Positions 50,501-58,472 of a DNA stretch of 64,000 nucleotides are shown piece after piece. The notes beneath the pieces were generated by a model, which saw only the letters and a program-made list of their open reading frames with translations, ran no database searches and was not told the origin of the DNA. The number at the start of each line of letters is the position of its first letter. Positions within the stretch are counted from its first letter, which is position 1. Source of the stretch: Tritrichomonas musculus. Its lineage: Eukaryota > Parabasalia > Tritrichomonadida > Tritrichomonadidae. The position numbers and the translations under genes were made by a program. The DNA is taken from assembly GCA_039105265.1 (NCBI GenBank), contig JAPFFF010000035.1:124001-188000 (forward strand). The letters are read 5' to 3'.

Positions 50501-51047
50501 TCAATTTTTTACCCCTTATTACCCCTTCCATGCTCGATCTGCAGACTTTGTAGCTCATGCACTGAACTGGGCCGTTATCAACATAGGAAAACTCTTGTTC
50601 TGGATCCCAGGTGCTTTTTATTCGTAATGTTTCTGGATATTGAGCGTTTGGAAATTGCATGCCACAGACATTACATTTAATAACATCTGGATTTTGATAT
50701 GACCACGACCAATCGCCATTTGCATGCCAGTTTTTGCCTGTGGCATAACAATTTGGACAAAATGTCGTAGTTGAGGGTGTCGTTCGTGGAATAAATTTCT
50801 GGATAAATGAATCATTAAAATATCTTAATATATATTTAGCTGAGTTAATTATTGAACGATTTCTAGTTGCTGCCCATTCGAATAATTCAACATTTCTTTT
50901 GGCTCGCTCTAGATCAGATTTTTTATATATAGTATTTGGATGATTAACATGTGAAAATTTATATAAATCTTCAATTGGAATATCAGCTTGACTTTTGATT
51001 TCTTTGTGTGTATATGTTAATATTTCAAATAATATGAAGGATATCAT
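47538..51047 (-). CDS. membrane-anchored heparinase II/III-like polysaccharide lyase
   Basis: 1169 residues from the ATG at 51045-51047. A signal peptide (MISFILFEILTYTH) starts it. Two CxxC pairs near residues 95-130 (FCPNCYATG and IKCNVCGMQFP) look like a zinc ribbon. An alpha/alpha-toroid-like region follows. The beta-sheet domain has the heparinase II/III core GSHHHIDSLNIVYKKDGREL near residue 540, then LNDLGYLWDH; these His and Asp residues usually hold metal and act in beta-elimination. A carbohydrate-binding-like beta region follows. Last is one TM helix (AIAAIVIVVILVVVGVGVAV) with a KKKK tail. The enzyme would face outside and may cut uronic-acid glycans of host mucus. Substrate is not deducible. 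G+C is higher than the flanks. TCATTTTTTA lies 8 bp before the ATG. Confidence 0.9.
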   Translation of the reverse strand: MISFILFEILTYTHKEIKSQADIPIEDLYKFSHVNHPNTIYKKSDLERAKRNVELFEWAATRNRSIINSAKYILRYFNDSFIQKFIPRTTPSTTTFCPNCYATGKNWHANGDWSWSYQNPDVIKCNVCGMQFPNAQYPETLRIKSTWDPEQEFSYVDNGPVQCMSYKVCRSSMEGVIRGKKLTFLVNQLLNLALGYFVSNDSEYAKYVQKALFRLAEVMPKYLVYAGYSYSEYCDVDPHEAVKDPSKVDKFIFAPGNEEKTGLYHTYWAASRLGTSGMDGQIVKILAQAYDLTVDAVDLDGKPIYSEEDKVFISKNCLIEGALLGFYDTLINNKAVYNRQGVALVGLATGSTLMTRFGMDGFIRTFNEWYLPDGGTPESASYDMMTVEGIYLFGYMLRDYSDPDDFVPGVNETKYSHFDPFKDTIFDEVVQDLLWTTDGDFMYPPIADTYAVTTLSTKYLDFMLLGFQTETVHSYFAERSKGVSPTNDALFFRSSDLNFSDFHPFDVPDIVFPYLSQGFLRTGEFGRKSTVVLDASNYGSHHHIDSLNIVYKKDGRELLNDLGYLWDHANHSLTVNTNIHNTVFIDHQNQITNNRNGSFHLFISHGNVKAMQASSNAYKVADVYNRTIVQIEHKSGKSYLVDIFRAAGGKTREYVFHGVHHDYTMNQQLVFDREYKVDYYSGVVRLSLNTLGGFDITNVIIRRRFSNGSFGPNIVQPIPEKFDGVKCPENGTWCNYRGNGWFDWKVTNDGPKGERAVHFESTSPDDSGRYNVALNIGNCNGYTCPVEKGLSLASSSEYEIEFMMKGQIAPSFNVQYWSIGNELNTSARLYYNIRDLADIKLTNEWQKFKGTFRLGASINALGAETSEELKIKWKIDQNYTFSSFIPARDKQLIFYEEGFGQRDHKNSDFGVTVPNFYIYRDEPNETSVFVNVFEGNFNDQLIVKDVEITEVGNGSVAIRIETIDGDDHVLSSFDGQKIDGYKRSTDARLAVELGEDAESTVMFDGSFFQFPSGKLEFSGKIDHYKGQILGFHNTDTESWYEIDSNDLWVNNIDTRVHCIYVTGDDGKNIERAYPILKIEKNGKSKLNIFTRVHSEGFKTHQTQSWRITMMTDMNSPHKLNDSSKLPPGAIAAIVIVVILVVVGVGVAVGIILYRKKKKAKSEESAAEEA

Positions 51048-51055
51048 GATAAAGG

Positions 51056-51065
51056 TAAAAAATGA
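51056..51065 (-). promoter_or_regulatory. initiator-like element of the lyase gene
   Basis: TCATTTTTTA on the minus strand, ending 8 bp before the ATG. A variant of the TCATTTTTATTT element found before three other genes here. Confidence 0.4.
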
Positions 51066-51254
51066 TAAAGCCTCATCTCCTTCACAAATATTGAAACATC
51101 TTTCAATTATTATATTCAATTGGTTTATTTATTGATTTTGCTGATATATTCAAAATTTTTATGTAAATCATGTTGTTTTTAATATAAAAAGAAAACAATT
51201 AGAATATTTTTAATATTTTTGCAAAAAAATCTCTAAAAATATTAAATAATTGAA

Positions 51255-51695
51255 ATCTGAAAGGTTATCCTTCATTTGATGAGATTTTAAGCGAGCTGTC
51301 AGGCATTTCATACATTAATGAGACAGTTGACGATGAAGAAGGGCAGGCATTCCTCGACGTCCTTGAAGATTCGAAAAGGAGAGACAGATTCCAAGGACGA
51401 AGTTTTCAACCTCAGAAGAAGCATGAAGAAGATTTCTAAAAAGAATGAAACGCTGACTAAAGAAATGTCAAAATTGAAACGATCACTGAAAAAGCCAGAA
51501 AATGAATTGACTGCATTTAAATCTTCACAAGATGACTTCATTGAATCACTTCACTCTCTCCATAACATGAAAAGAGAGAAGAACCACGACAAGGCGTTTT
51601 CATTTCTTTGCAAGTCATCAGAGGGAGGCAACATGAACGCGTCGTACCTTTTGGGACTTCTGTACGAGAAACGAGAAAGCTTGGATCAAAGCTTT
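51255..51695 (+). pseudogene. TKL kinase C-terminus, coiled coil and Sel1 fragment
   Basis: The plus strand reads GYPSFDEILSELSGISYINE, the typical last helix of a TKL kinase. After a frame change come LKRSLKKPENELTAFKSSQD, a coiled coil, and a Sel1 repeat, GGNMNASYLLGLLYEKRE. It breaks off abruptly near 51695, where an unrelated minus-strand frame begins. The kinase body is absent upstream. Confidence 0.65.
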
Positions 51696-51932
51696 AAGAG
51701 ACCAAAGTTGTTCTACGACAATGTTTTCTTCTTCATCATCGAAATAAAATATAGGACTATTGTCAGAATCAGGAATGTCTATTTTAATAGTGTTTGGTTT
51801 TTTCTTCTTCTCTTCTTTTTCTTTTATTTTTTCTTTTTCTTGATTCCACAATTCTTTAAATATTAGTGTAAATTTTTTGATATTATTATCGAGATTTTTT
51901 AATACAAAATTGGTCGCTCGATAATTAGACAT
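51696..51932 (-). pseudogene. truncated unknown protein, N-terminal part
   Basis: From an ATG at 51930-51932 the minus strand reads MSNYRATNFVLKNLDNNIKK, then a Lys/Glu stretch, then DIPDSDNSPIFYFDDEEENI. It then runs into the reverse of the kinase/Sel1 fragment, so the true 3' part is missing. Family unknown. Confidence 0.35.
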
Positions 51933-52057
51933 AGAAAAAGCGAAGTTATTATTGAAGTCAATTGATGCACGTATCTCTATAGCAGAACATCAAAATAGAC
52001 TATGAGTGACCAGAGAAGGTAGTACTTCGAAAAACAAATTTTATCCAGATATAAATG

Positions 52058-52150
52058 AGTAAGAAGATACTATATCAACATATGTTGATATTGAGCCGAA
52101 TCATTATGAAGGATGATAGTATATTGAGTCCGTTGATGATTGCACTCAAA
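52058..52150 (+). repeat. 93-bp direct repeat, copy 1
   Basis: Identical or nearly so to 52907-52999. Both encode SKKILYQHMLILSRIIMKDD and SPLMIALK. The last 36 bp recur a third time at 52219-52254. Copy 1 runs into an unrelated AT-rich sequence. Confidence 0.85.
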
Positions 52151-52559
52151 TATTTTTTATATATTTTTTTTTTTTTTTTATAAATTTATGCCAATTACTA
52201 AGAATATGATTATCAAATATAGTATATTGAGTCCGTTGATGATTGCACTCAAATTTATAAATTTATAAAAAAAAAAAAGAATAAAGGAATAATATTTAAA
52301 TATTACTTCTTTCAAAATAAAGTATAGGAATAATCAGTTCTTGAATTAGAAATATATAGCTTATTAATGCTCTTCTGAGCTTTTTTACTGTATTTTGGAG
52401 CTGCTTATTGTTATATCCCGATTTAATTATTATTGAGTCAGATGATTGCAATAAACAGCTTCTAAATCACAGTAAAAAAGTTCAAAAAAGCATTTCCGAG
52501 CTTATTTGAGGTATTTTAAGAAAATAAATGCATGTTTTAACATTATTAATTAAAAAAAG

Positions 52560-52907
52560 CTTGGGCAAAAAGGTTAATTTATTTGACCACATTTGACCTT
52601 ATGAAACTGGGCAGTACTGCCCAGCATATAAACTATTGAAATTCTTTCAAATTTTGAATGATGGGCATGGGCGCCCATGCCCAAAAATTTCAAAGGTTTA
52701 TTGCCCAGTATAAACAATTCAATTTTTACATATATAATATAAAATTTAGATTTTTTTTTTTAATTAAAAAAATATTTTAAAGTAAAATTTATAAGTATTA
52801 TTAATGCAAAAAAATTTAATATATTTATATAAAAAAATGGATTGCCCATGTGGGCAGGGCAGATTTTTTTAATGCCATGCATAATTGGGCAGTGGGCAAC
52901 ATCCCTA
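52560..52907. mobile_element. hAT-like element end with GGGCA-rich repeats (partial)
   Basis: The right end reads, on the minus strand, TAGGGATGTTGCCCACTGCC. This is a typical hAT-type terminus, lying exactly where copy 2 of the 93-bp repeat begins. Inside, GGGCAGT, TGCCCAG and GCCCATG words recur in both orientations near 52610, 52665-52680, 52705 and 52845. I could not fix the left end or a target duplication, so it may be truncated. Confidence 0.45.
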
Positions 52908-53131
52908 GTAAGAAGATACTATATCAACATATGTTGATATTGAGCCGAATCATTATGAAGGATGATAGTATATTGAGTCCGTTGATGATTGCACTCAAAC
53001 ACAACACTTTGGATATACTTGCTAGGACAGATACTTTCATAGATTTCATAATTGATGAGATGTCTGGTGATGATAAACATTACCGAATGATATCATTAGA
53101 AGAGGAAGAAGGGGCGGTCTCGAGAAGGTAG
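52907..53131 (+). pseudogene. ankyrin/DUF3447-like fragment (repeat copy 2)
   Basis: Encodes ILYQHMLILSRIIMKDDSIL, SPLMIALKHNTLDILARTDT and FIIDEMSGDDKHYRMISLEE. The phrase SPLMIALKHNTLDIL is ankyrin-like. There is no ATG start, because the sequence just upstream belongs to the GGGCA-rich element. The stop follows at 53131. Confidence 0.45.
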
Positions 53132-53139
53132 TTGGTAGC

Positions 53140-53700
53140 TTGTTGTTGAGCTAGACGAGCTTCTCTCTCTCGTTGCTCTTGTATAGCTTGTTACCCTATC
53201 CTTTCCTCTTGCTGTTGTTCGCTCTGAACAAAATCCATTCCATCTCCAAAACTATTTTGATAATAATCTTCGTTATCCATCTAAGTCATTATCGATTGTG
53301 TTTTTCTTGTGTAATAAAAAAAAAAAAAAAAAGAATAGGGTAAAAAAAAGTAGAAAAATTTTATTATTTATGTTGCTTTAGCCGATGATTCTTTGACAAA
53401 ATGTTGCTGATTCTGAAGTTGATGCTGGAATTGTTGAATCTGAACTTGCTGTTGCTGGATAGTTTGTTCCAGTTGAGGTATTCCAAGTCGTTGTCTTTCA
53501 GCTACTAGCTGCTATCTTTGGTATTCTTGTTATCGATACCAACAAGCTCTTTTTTGAGCTTCTCTCTCTTTCTCAGATTGCAAATTTCTTGTATTCTTCT
53601 GCTTTTTACTTTACGAGAGATTCAGTTCTTAGACTAGCCATTGAATTATAGGCACTCCAAGAGGGGTCAGCATATTCGTAATCTAATTCAGATTGCCTGG
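53140..53700 (-). pseudogene. decayed Gln/Arg-rich protein of unknown origin
   Basis: The minus strand shows two protein-like blocks separated by an A-rich tract near 53310-53335. One begins with an ATG at 53278-53280 (MDNEDYYQNSFGDGMDFVQS) and is rich in Gln, Glu and Arg. The other ends at 53368 with HQLQNQQHFVKESSAKAT. The Gln-rich coiled-coil style and higher G+C differ from the host genes here. It may come from a mobile element. It is broken in several places. Confidence 0.35.
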
Positions 53701-53703
53701 AAA

Positions 53704-54055
53704 ATGAAACTATCTCGGGACAAAGACAAATTGTTGATTCATCTTAATAAAACAAGACAAATTGCTGAAACAATATTTTAATGTACTTGAAGACGACGTT
53801 AATAAAACATTCAATGTTATTAAGCATCTAAAAGACCTATCAAAACAAGAATATTTTGAGAAAACTACAGAAGAATTTGTTCTCAAAATATTTGTTAGTA
53901 TCAGGAAAATATCAAAATTAATTCGAAAATTAGAAGCAAGAAACAACGAAATTGAATTCAGGAAGTATTTCACAAGCGCAATGAAGTCTCTTATTGAGCA
54001 GCCAAAAGTCGATTCAAGAAGTAAAAAGTACAAAAATGACGACAATAAGATTTGA
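53704..54055 (+). pseudogene. unrecognised helical protein remnant
   Basis: One frame starts at the ATG at 53704 (MKLSRDKDKLLIHLNKTRQI), and after a frame change the next reads YFNVLEDDVNKTFNVIKHLK, LKIFVSIRKISKLIRKLEAR and ends DSRSKKYKNDDNKI. It is strongly helical and charged. Family unknown. Confidence 0.35.
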
Positions 54056-55172
54056 TTCAATAAACAATTAACTTTTTAATCATCTCTATGAATATTTTTT
54101 TTCAATAAGGTCTCTCAAAAAGTTCATTAGCAAATATCAATATTTTAAAGAAGCATTTTTCTAATATTTTAATAAATAAAACAATAACTAATCAAAAGTT
54201 ATATTTAAAATGCTAGTTTAATCAGAAATTTCTTAATTTTAGAACTTGAGTGAACATCATTAATTTTCATAACTTCAAATCATGGATGGCAAACGTTGAT
54301 GTTGAGCTCGTTGAATTTTATAACGTCTCGTTCTTTGACAGTCAACGATCAACGATGTTGAGTCCGTTAAGGTCAACGAAATGAATGACCATCAACAAAG
54401 CTCTCAACGTTTAGATAACATTGAAAAAACGAACGAGTTAACGTCAATTCACATTATATTATGAAAAAGTTTTTTTTTTTTACTATTTCCCAAAAAATTT
54501 TCACTTTTTGATATATTTTTTCCACCATTCAATTATTTTTACCATAAAATAATAACAAAGCAAGAGTATGAATAAATTTTTAGAATAATGAAGAGCGTAA
54601 AAGCAATAATATTCTAATTCGAAATTAATTAGTATTTGTCCATTATGAGGAATTCTATTTTCATGTATAAATACTAAAATGTAACTTTGACTTCAATTGG
54701 TTGAATTAAAATTGAAAAAAGCTAAAAAGTGACATATTTTTGTACGATCATTTTCAATGTCATTTGCCACGTTGGCGTTGACATCATTTCAACGTTGACA
54801 ACGTTGATAACGAAGAGCTTTTAAACGGTCTCTTCATTATCAATTTTTTCAAATTGAATTTTTCTGTAATCATCATGAACATTTCTGCTTTTACACAGAT
54901 TATTTCCGTTATTAAAATGAATTTTTCATTTATAATCCTGAAAAGACAGTAAGTTTTTTCTCAAAATTTTGTTTTCATTTGTAATTGTATTTTTATCAAA
55001 ACTTTTTATAATGAGATGTCATGCTTGGCCCTTGAATTGATTATTTTTCACTGTTTAAAATCAAAAATAACAGGTTGGAAAGATTGTTATTCGTAAATAA
55101 GTTGAATATATTAATAAAATAAATTACATTCACAAGATTTAATTTATTAACCATATAAAACATAATATTAAA
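54056..55172. other. intergenic with CAACG/CGTTG-rich block
   Basis: Between about 54285 and 54830 the words CGTTGA, CAACG and AACGTTGA recur many times in both orientations, thickest at the two ends (54290-54450 and 54760-54825). This suggests a non-coding element with inverted, subrepeated ends, but I could not define termini or a target duplication. The rest is plain AT-rich spacer. Confidence 0.4.
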
Positions 55173-56087
55173 TTAGTTGTTCATTGTCCAAATTCCTCCA
55201 ATGAAGCAGAACCAGAGGTAGCCAACAGCAAGAGTGACACCTTGTATAATTCGGTTTTTAGTGTCGCTGTCGTCTTTGAATGCCTGCTGGAATTGGTACA
55301 TCATTCTGAATCCCATGTAGAGGATCGCGCCGGCCATGATTGCTGCAAAGCAGTGTGTGCAGCTGTGCATTGATCCTGTTGGTGAGTCAACGTAGAATGA
55401 AATCAAGGCTGCAATTGGCCATAAAACTGCTTGGGGGACCATGTAGAGGTAGTAGAGCCATTTTGGTGGGTTATCGTTCATAACGAGCATTCCATATACA
55501 TATTGAAGTGTGCCGAGGCGGAAGATGTAGACAAACAAACCGTTGATTAGTTGTTTTCCACCATTTTTCATACCAGAAAAGAAGTCCATTCCATCCATCA
55601 TGTATGTGCACCACATAATGACGACGTAGATCGCAGTCAAATATTTGAAGTCACCCATGTTGTCGAGACTTGGCTTTCCATCTGATGGTTTTGATGTGTT
55701 TTGTTCAGCTGGAATTGATTGTTGGTCAACATTATGATCCACATTACCATTTTCTTGATCATTACCTTGATTATTATCTTTATTATTTCCTCCTTGTGAA
55801 TTAGGTGCTTCTGGGAGAAAGTTTTCAAGCATTGCAAAAACAACAATGAATAAAACGCAAATTGCACTTCCTGTATTTATAAGTCGTGAGTCATATCCAC
55901 CAATTCCGTTTGGCAATAGGAAATAAATTCCTTCCATCATAAATACTGCTGTTGTGAATGGTTTGATCAGATTTTTAACAACGTCTTGTTTGATGAAAAC
56001 TGGGATGCACATAACTGCTAGGTTAACAACAAGGACCAGGCAAAAACATAGCCATAGAAGCGTTGAAGGCTTGGTGAGTGTAGCCAT
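55173..56087 (-). CDS. ZIP-like polytopic membrane protein
   Basis: 304 residues, ATG at 56085-56087, with about eight hydrophobic helices. Helix 2 (TTAVFMMEGIYFLLPNG) recalls the G-x-F-x-x-H-L-L-P of ZIP metal transporters. A long hydrophilic loop (about 95-145), Asn/Gln-rich rather than His-rich, follows helix 3. After it the helix SMHSCTHCFAAIMAGAILYM has two His in ZIP helix-5-like spacing. The HNxxD metal site of helix 4 is not seen; AVLWPIAALISFYVD stands there. It may be a divergent metal transporter or only share the fold. G+C is high for the region, and a TCATTTTTATTT element lies 11 bp before the ATG, both hinting at good expression. Confidence 0.8.
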   Translation of the reverse strand: MATLTKPSTLLWLCFCLVLVVNLAVMCIPVFIKQDVVKNLIKPFTTAVFMMEGIYFLLPNGIGGYDSRLINTGSAICVLFIVVFAMLENFLPEAPNSQGGNNKDNNQGNDQENGNVDHNVDQQSIPAEQNTSKPSDGKPSLDNMGDFKYLTAIYVVIMWCTYMMDGMDFFSGMKNGGKQLINGLFVYIFRLGTLQYVYGMLVMNDNPPKWLYYLYMVPQAVLWPIAALISFYVDSPTGSMHSCTHCFAAIMAGAILYMGFRMMYQFQQAFKDDSDTKNRIIQGVTLAVGYLWFCFIGGIWTMNN

Positions 56088-56098
56088 TTACTATTTTT

Positions 56099-56110
56099 AA
56101 ATAAAAATGA
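56099..56110 (-). promoter_or_regulatory. initiator-like element of the ZIP-like gene
   Basis: TCATTTTTATTT on the minus strand, 11 bp upstream of the ATG. Identical to the element before the caspase-like gene at 29291-29302. Confidence 0.5.
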
Positions 56111-56510
56111 TATCATTTGGCGTTCTTTTGGTTTAAGCATATAATATAAAAAAAATAACCATTATTTTCTTTTCAAAAGTATTTGATAAGAAATAATCAA
56201 TTCAAAATATAAATAATATTTATCAAAAATTAAGAAGTATAGAAAATTATTCACAATTATTTCAAATGAATTTGATAAAATATAAAGAAATAACTCAAAT
56301 TTGAAAAAAAAATTTATTTTTATTCATTTATATATATAAAATGTTCATTTATTCATTCCTCGTTGTTATTCATACAAAAACCTGAATTAAAAGCAATCTA
56401 ATGACATATAAATAAATATAAAACAGTGTTTCTCATATTTTTAGATGCAATATTAAAGTAGATAAAATATTTCCTATTTAGTATATTCGAATATTTATAA
56501 ATGCATTCAT
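56111..56510. other. intergenic, no gene seen
   Basis: AT-rich spacer separating two minus-strand genes; it presumably holds the upstream promoter region of the ZIP-like gene and the 3' end of the Sel1 gene. Confidence 0.5.
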
Positions 56511-57917
56511 TTAACATATGCAGCACATTGTTATATTTGGATCTTTTAGTTTTCTAGCAAAATCAGCATAATATTCAGCAGATTCAATATTAACTGGAAC
56601 ACCATCACCTGTTCTTAGCATTTCACTGTACAATTCTGTAGCATCTGCATTTTCTTCGTTGACTGCCTTTTTAATATATTTGACTGCTTCTTCTTTATTC
56701 TCACAAACGCCTTCATCACCATGCAAGAGCATTTTACCAACTTGGAACATTGCGAAATCGTAACCTTTATCAGCCAAAATTTTGTAATATTTTAATGCTT
56801 CTGCTTTGTCAGCTTCGAATCTGTCTCCGTCTTCACATGCTGAAGCATACATTACGATTGATTTGTCATCGCCTGTATCTGCTGCCATTTTGTAATATTT
56901 CTTTGCTTCTTCAGGATCAGGTTCATCAAATCCTTCTCCTTTTGCTGCACATTCAGCGTAGCTATGCATTCCTTTGATTTCACCTGCATCTGCACTTTTC
57001 TTGAAATAATCTTTGGCTTGTTTACGATCCATTTCAACCCCTTCATCACCATGGTAGAGCATGAATCCATATTCGCTCATTGAAAGACTGTATCCCATAT
57101 CGGCTGCCATTTTCAAATATTTGATTCCTTCTTCATTACTTTGTTGGACACCTTTACCGTAGAAAAACATTGTGCTGAGGTTATGCATACATTTAACGCT
57201 ACCCACTTCTGCTCCTTTTCTATAGCATTCAGCTGATTTTTCATTATCAACTTCACAACCAGTTCCTGTTTGATACATAACGCCCAAGTTGAAGAAAGCT
57301 TCACCTTCTCCTTGTTCAGCAGCTGCAAACAAGTATCTTTGTCCTTCTTTACAATTTTTTTTCACGTTTTCGCCAAATAATAAATTATGGCCTAATTTCA
57401 CCATAGATTTGATATCTCCTTGATCGGCGGCTTCAATTAATTCCTTGATTTCTTCTGAGTATTTGACATGTTCTTCCATTTCTGCCTTGAGTTTGTCATA
57501 CTTTTCTTTTATTGATGCATCTCCATTGTCAATTGCCATTTGATAGTATTGTAAGGCTTCTTCTTCATCTTGTGGAACACCTTCACCATCGGCGAGCAAA
57601 GAGGCATATATCGAAAGACAAGAGGTGTCGCCATGTTCACAACCCATTCTTAGGTATTTAATTGATTCTTCAATTGGAATGCTTGAATCTCTTCGTAAAA
57701 ATCTACGACTTGCATATGCTGACATTGCTGGAACACATCCTTTGTCTGCTGCCATTTTAAAAAGTTCAAAGCCTCTATCTTGATCAGCATGATCTTTTCT
57801 CATTAACAATTTCATACCTCTTGAATACAATTCATCACCGCTTAAATCTTTGAATGATTCGAGTGGAGCATCATCAGATTCCTCTTTAGGAACATTAAAA
57901 GTCATTGTTAAATTCAT
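56511..57917 (-). CDS. Sel1-repeat protein with C-terminal CaaX-like motif
   Basis: 468 residues, ATG at 57915-57917. After about 25 residues, some eleven Sel1 repeats of 35-38 residues fill the protein: GFELFKMAADKGCVPAMSAY, ASLLADGEGVPQDEEEALQY, NLGVMYQTGTGCEVDNEKSA and others. No kinase or other domain is attached. It ends ITMCCIC, a CaaX-type box (Cys at -4) that could be prenylated and tether the scaffold to a membrane; this is inference. Repeats are well diverged, so the gene is old and stable, unlike the Sel1 relics elsewhere in the window. It has more G+C than the spacer. TCATTTTTATAA lies just upstream. Confidence 0.92.
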   Translation of the reverse strand: MNLTMTFNVPKEESDDAPLESFKDLSGDELYSRGMKLLMRKDHADQDRGFELFKMAADKGCVPAMSAYASRRFLRRDSSIPIEESIKYLRMGCEHGDTSCLSIYASLLADGEGVPQDEEEALQYYQMAIDNGDASIKEKYDKLKAEMEEHVKYSEEIKELIEAADQGDIKSMVKLGHNLLFGENVKKNCKEGQRYLFAAAEQGEGEAFFNLGVMYQTGTGCEVDNEKSAECYRKGAEVGSVKCMHNLSTMFFYGKGVQQSNEEGIKYLKMAADMGYSLSMSEYGFMLYHGDEGVEMDRKQAKDYFKKSADAGEIKGMHSYAECAAKGEGFDEPDPEEAKKYYKMAADTGDDKSIVMYASACEDGDRFEADKAEALKYYKILADKGYDFAMFQVGKMLLHGDEGVCENKEEAVKYIKKAVNEENADATELYSEMLRTGDGVPVNIESAEYYADFARKLKDPNITMCCIC

Positions 57918-57919
57918 AT

Positions 57920-57931
57920 TTATAAAAATGA
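57920..57931 (-). promoter_or_regulatory. initiator-like element of the Sel1 gene
   Basis: TCATTTTTATAA on the minus strand, 2 bp upstream of the ATG. Close variant of the element seen before three other genes in the window. Confidence 0.45.
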
Positions 57932-58472
57932 AATGAAATTGCTATGCATTTTTTCTTGAAATTTTGAAAAATTTTTATTTTTATTTTTTTTTTTTTTAAA
58001 TTTCAAAAATTTTTGTCGAAATTTTTCAATTTTTGGTAGAATAAAAAACATTGTTGAAAAAAAATATATGGAAATTTCATTATTAGACTAAACATTTGTC
58101 TGAATAAAAACATTTTTTCATTCATTTTTTAAGTTCAAAATATTAATAAAATTATTATTTTAATCTAGTTAATTTATCTTTTACTTGAATGATAGAGACT
58201 AAAATTGAAAACTTTGATTAAAGTATTATATAAATAAACTAAAAAAATCATTATGATTTATATATAGATAATATTTTGGATAATTAATATGATGATATTT
58301 ACGTCAAAGAAACTATAATTGAATAACTATTCTCAGATAAATCATACTTTATTTAACTTAACCAACAAACTGTATACATGAAATAATAATAAAAAAAAAA
58401 TATTTGATTAAATTATTTATTATTAAAGGAGCTATTATAAAAAAAATGGCCAGAACAATAACAATACATTAT
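57932..58472. other. intergenic, no gene seen
   Basis: AT-rich spacer between two minus-strand genes, with A and T runs; nothing else recognised. Confidence 0.5.
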
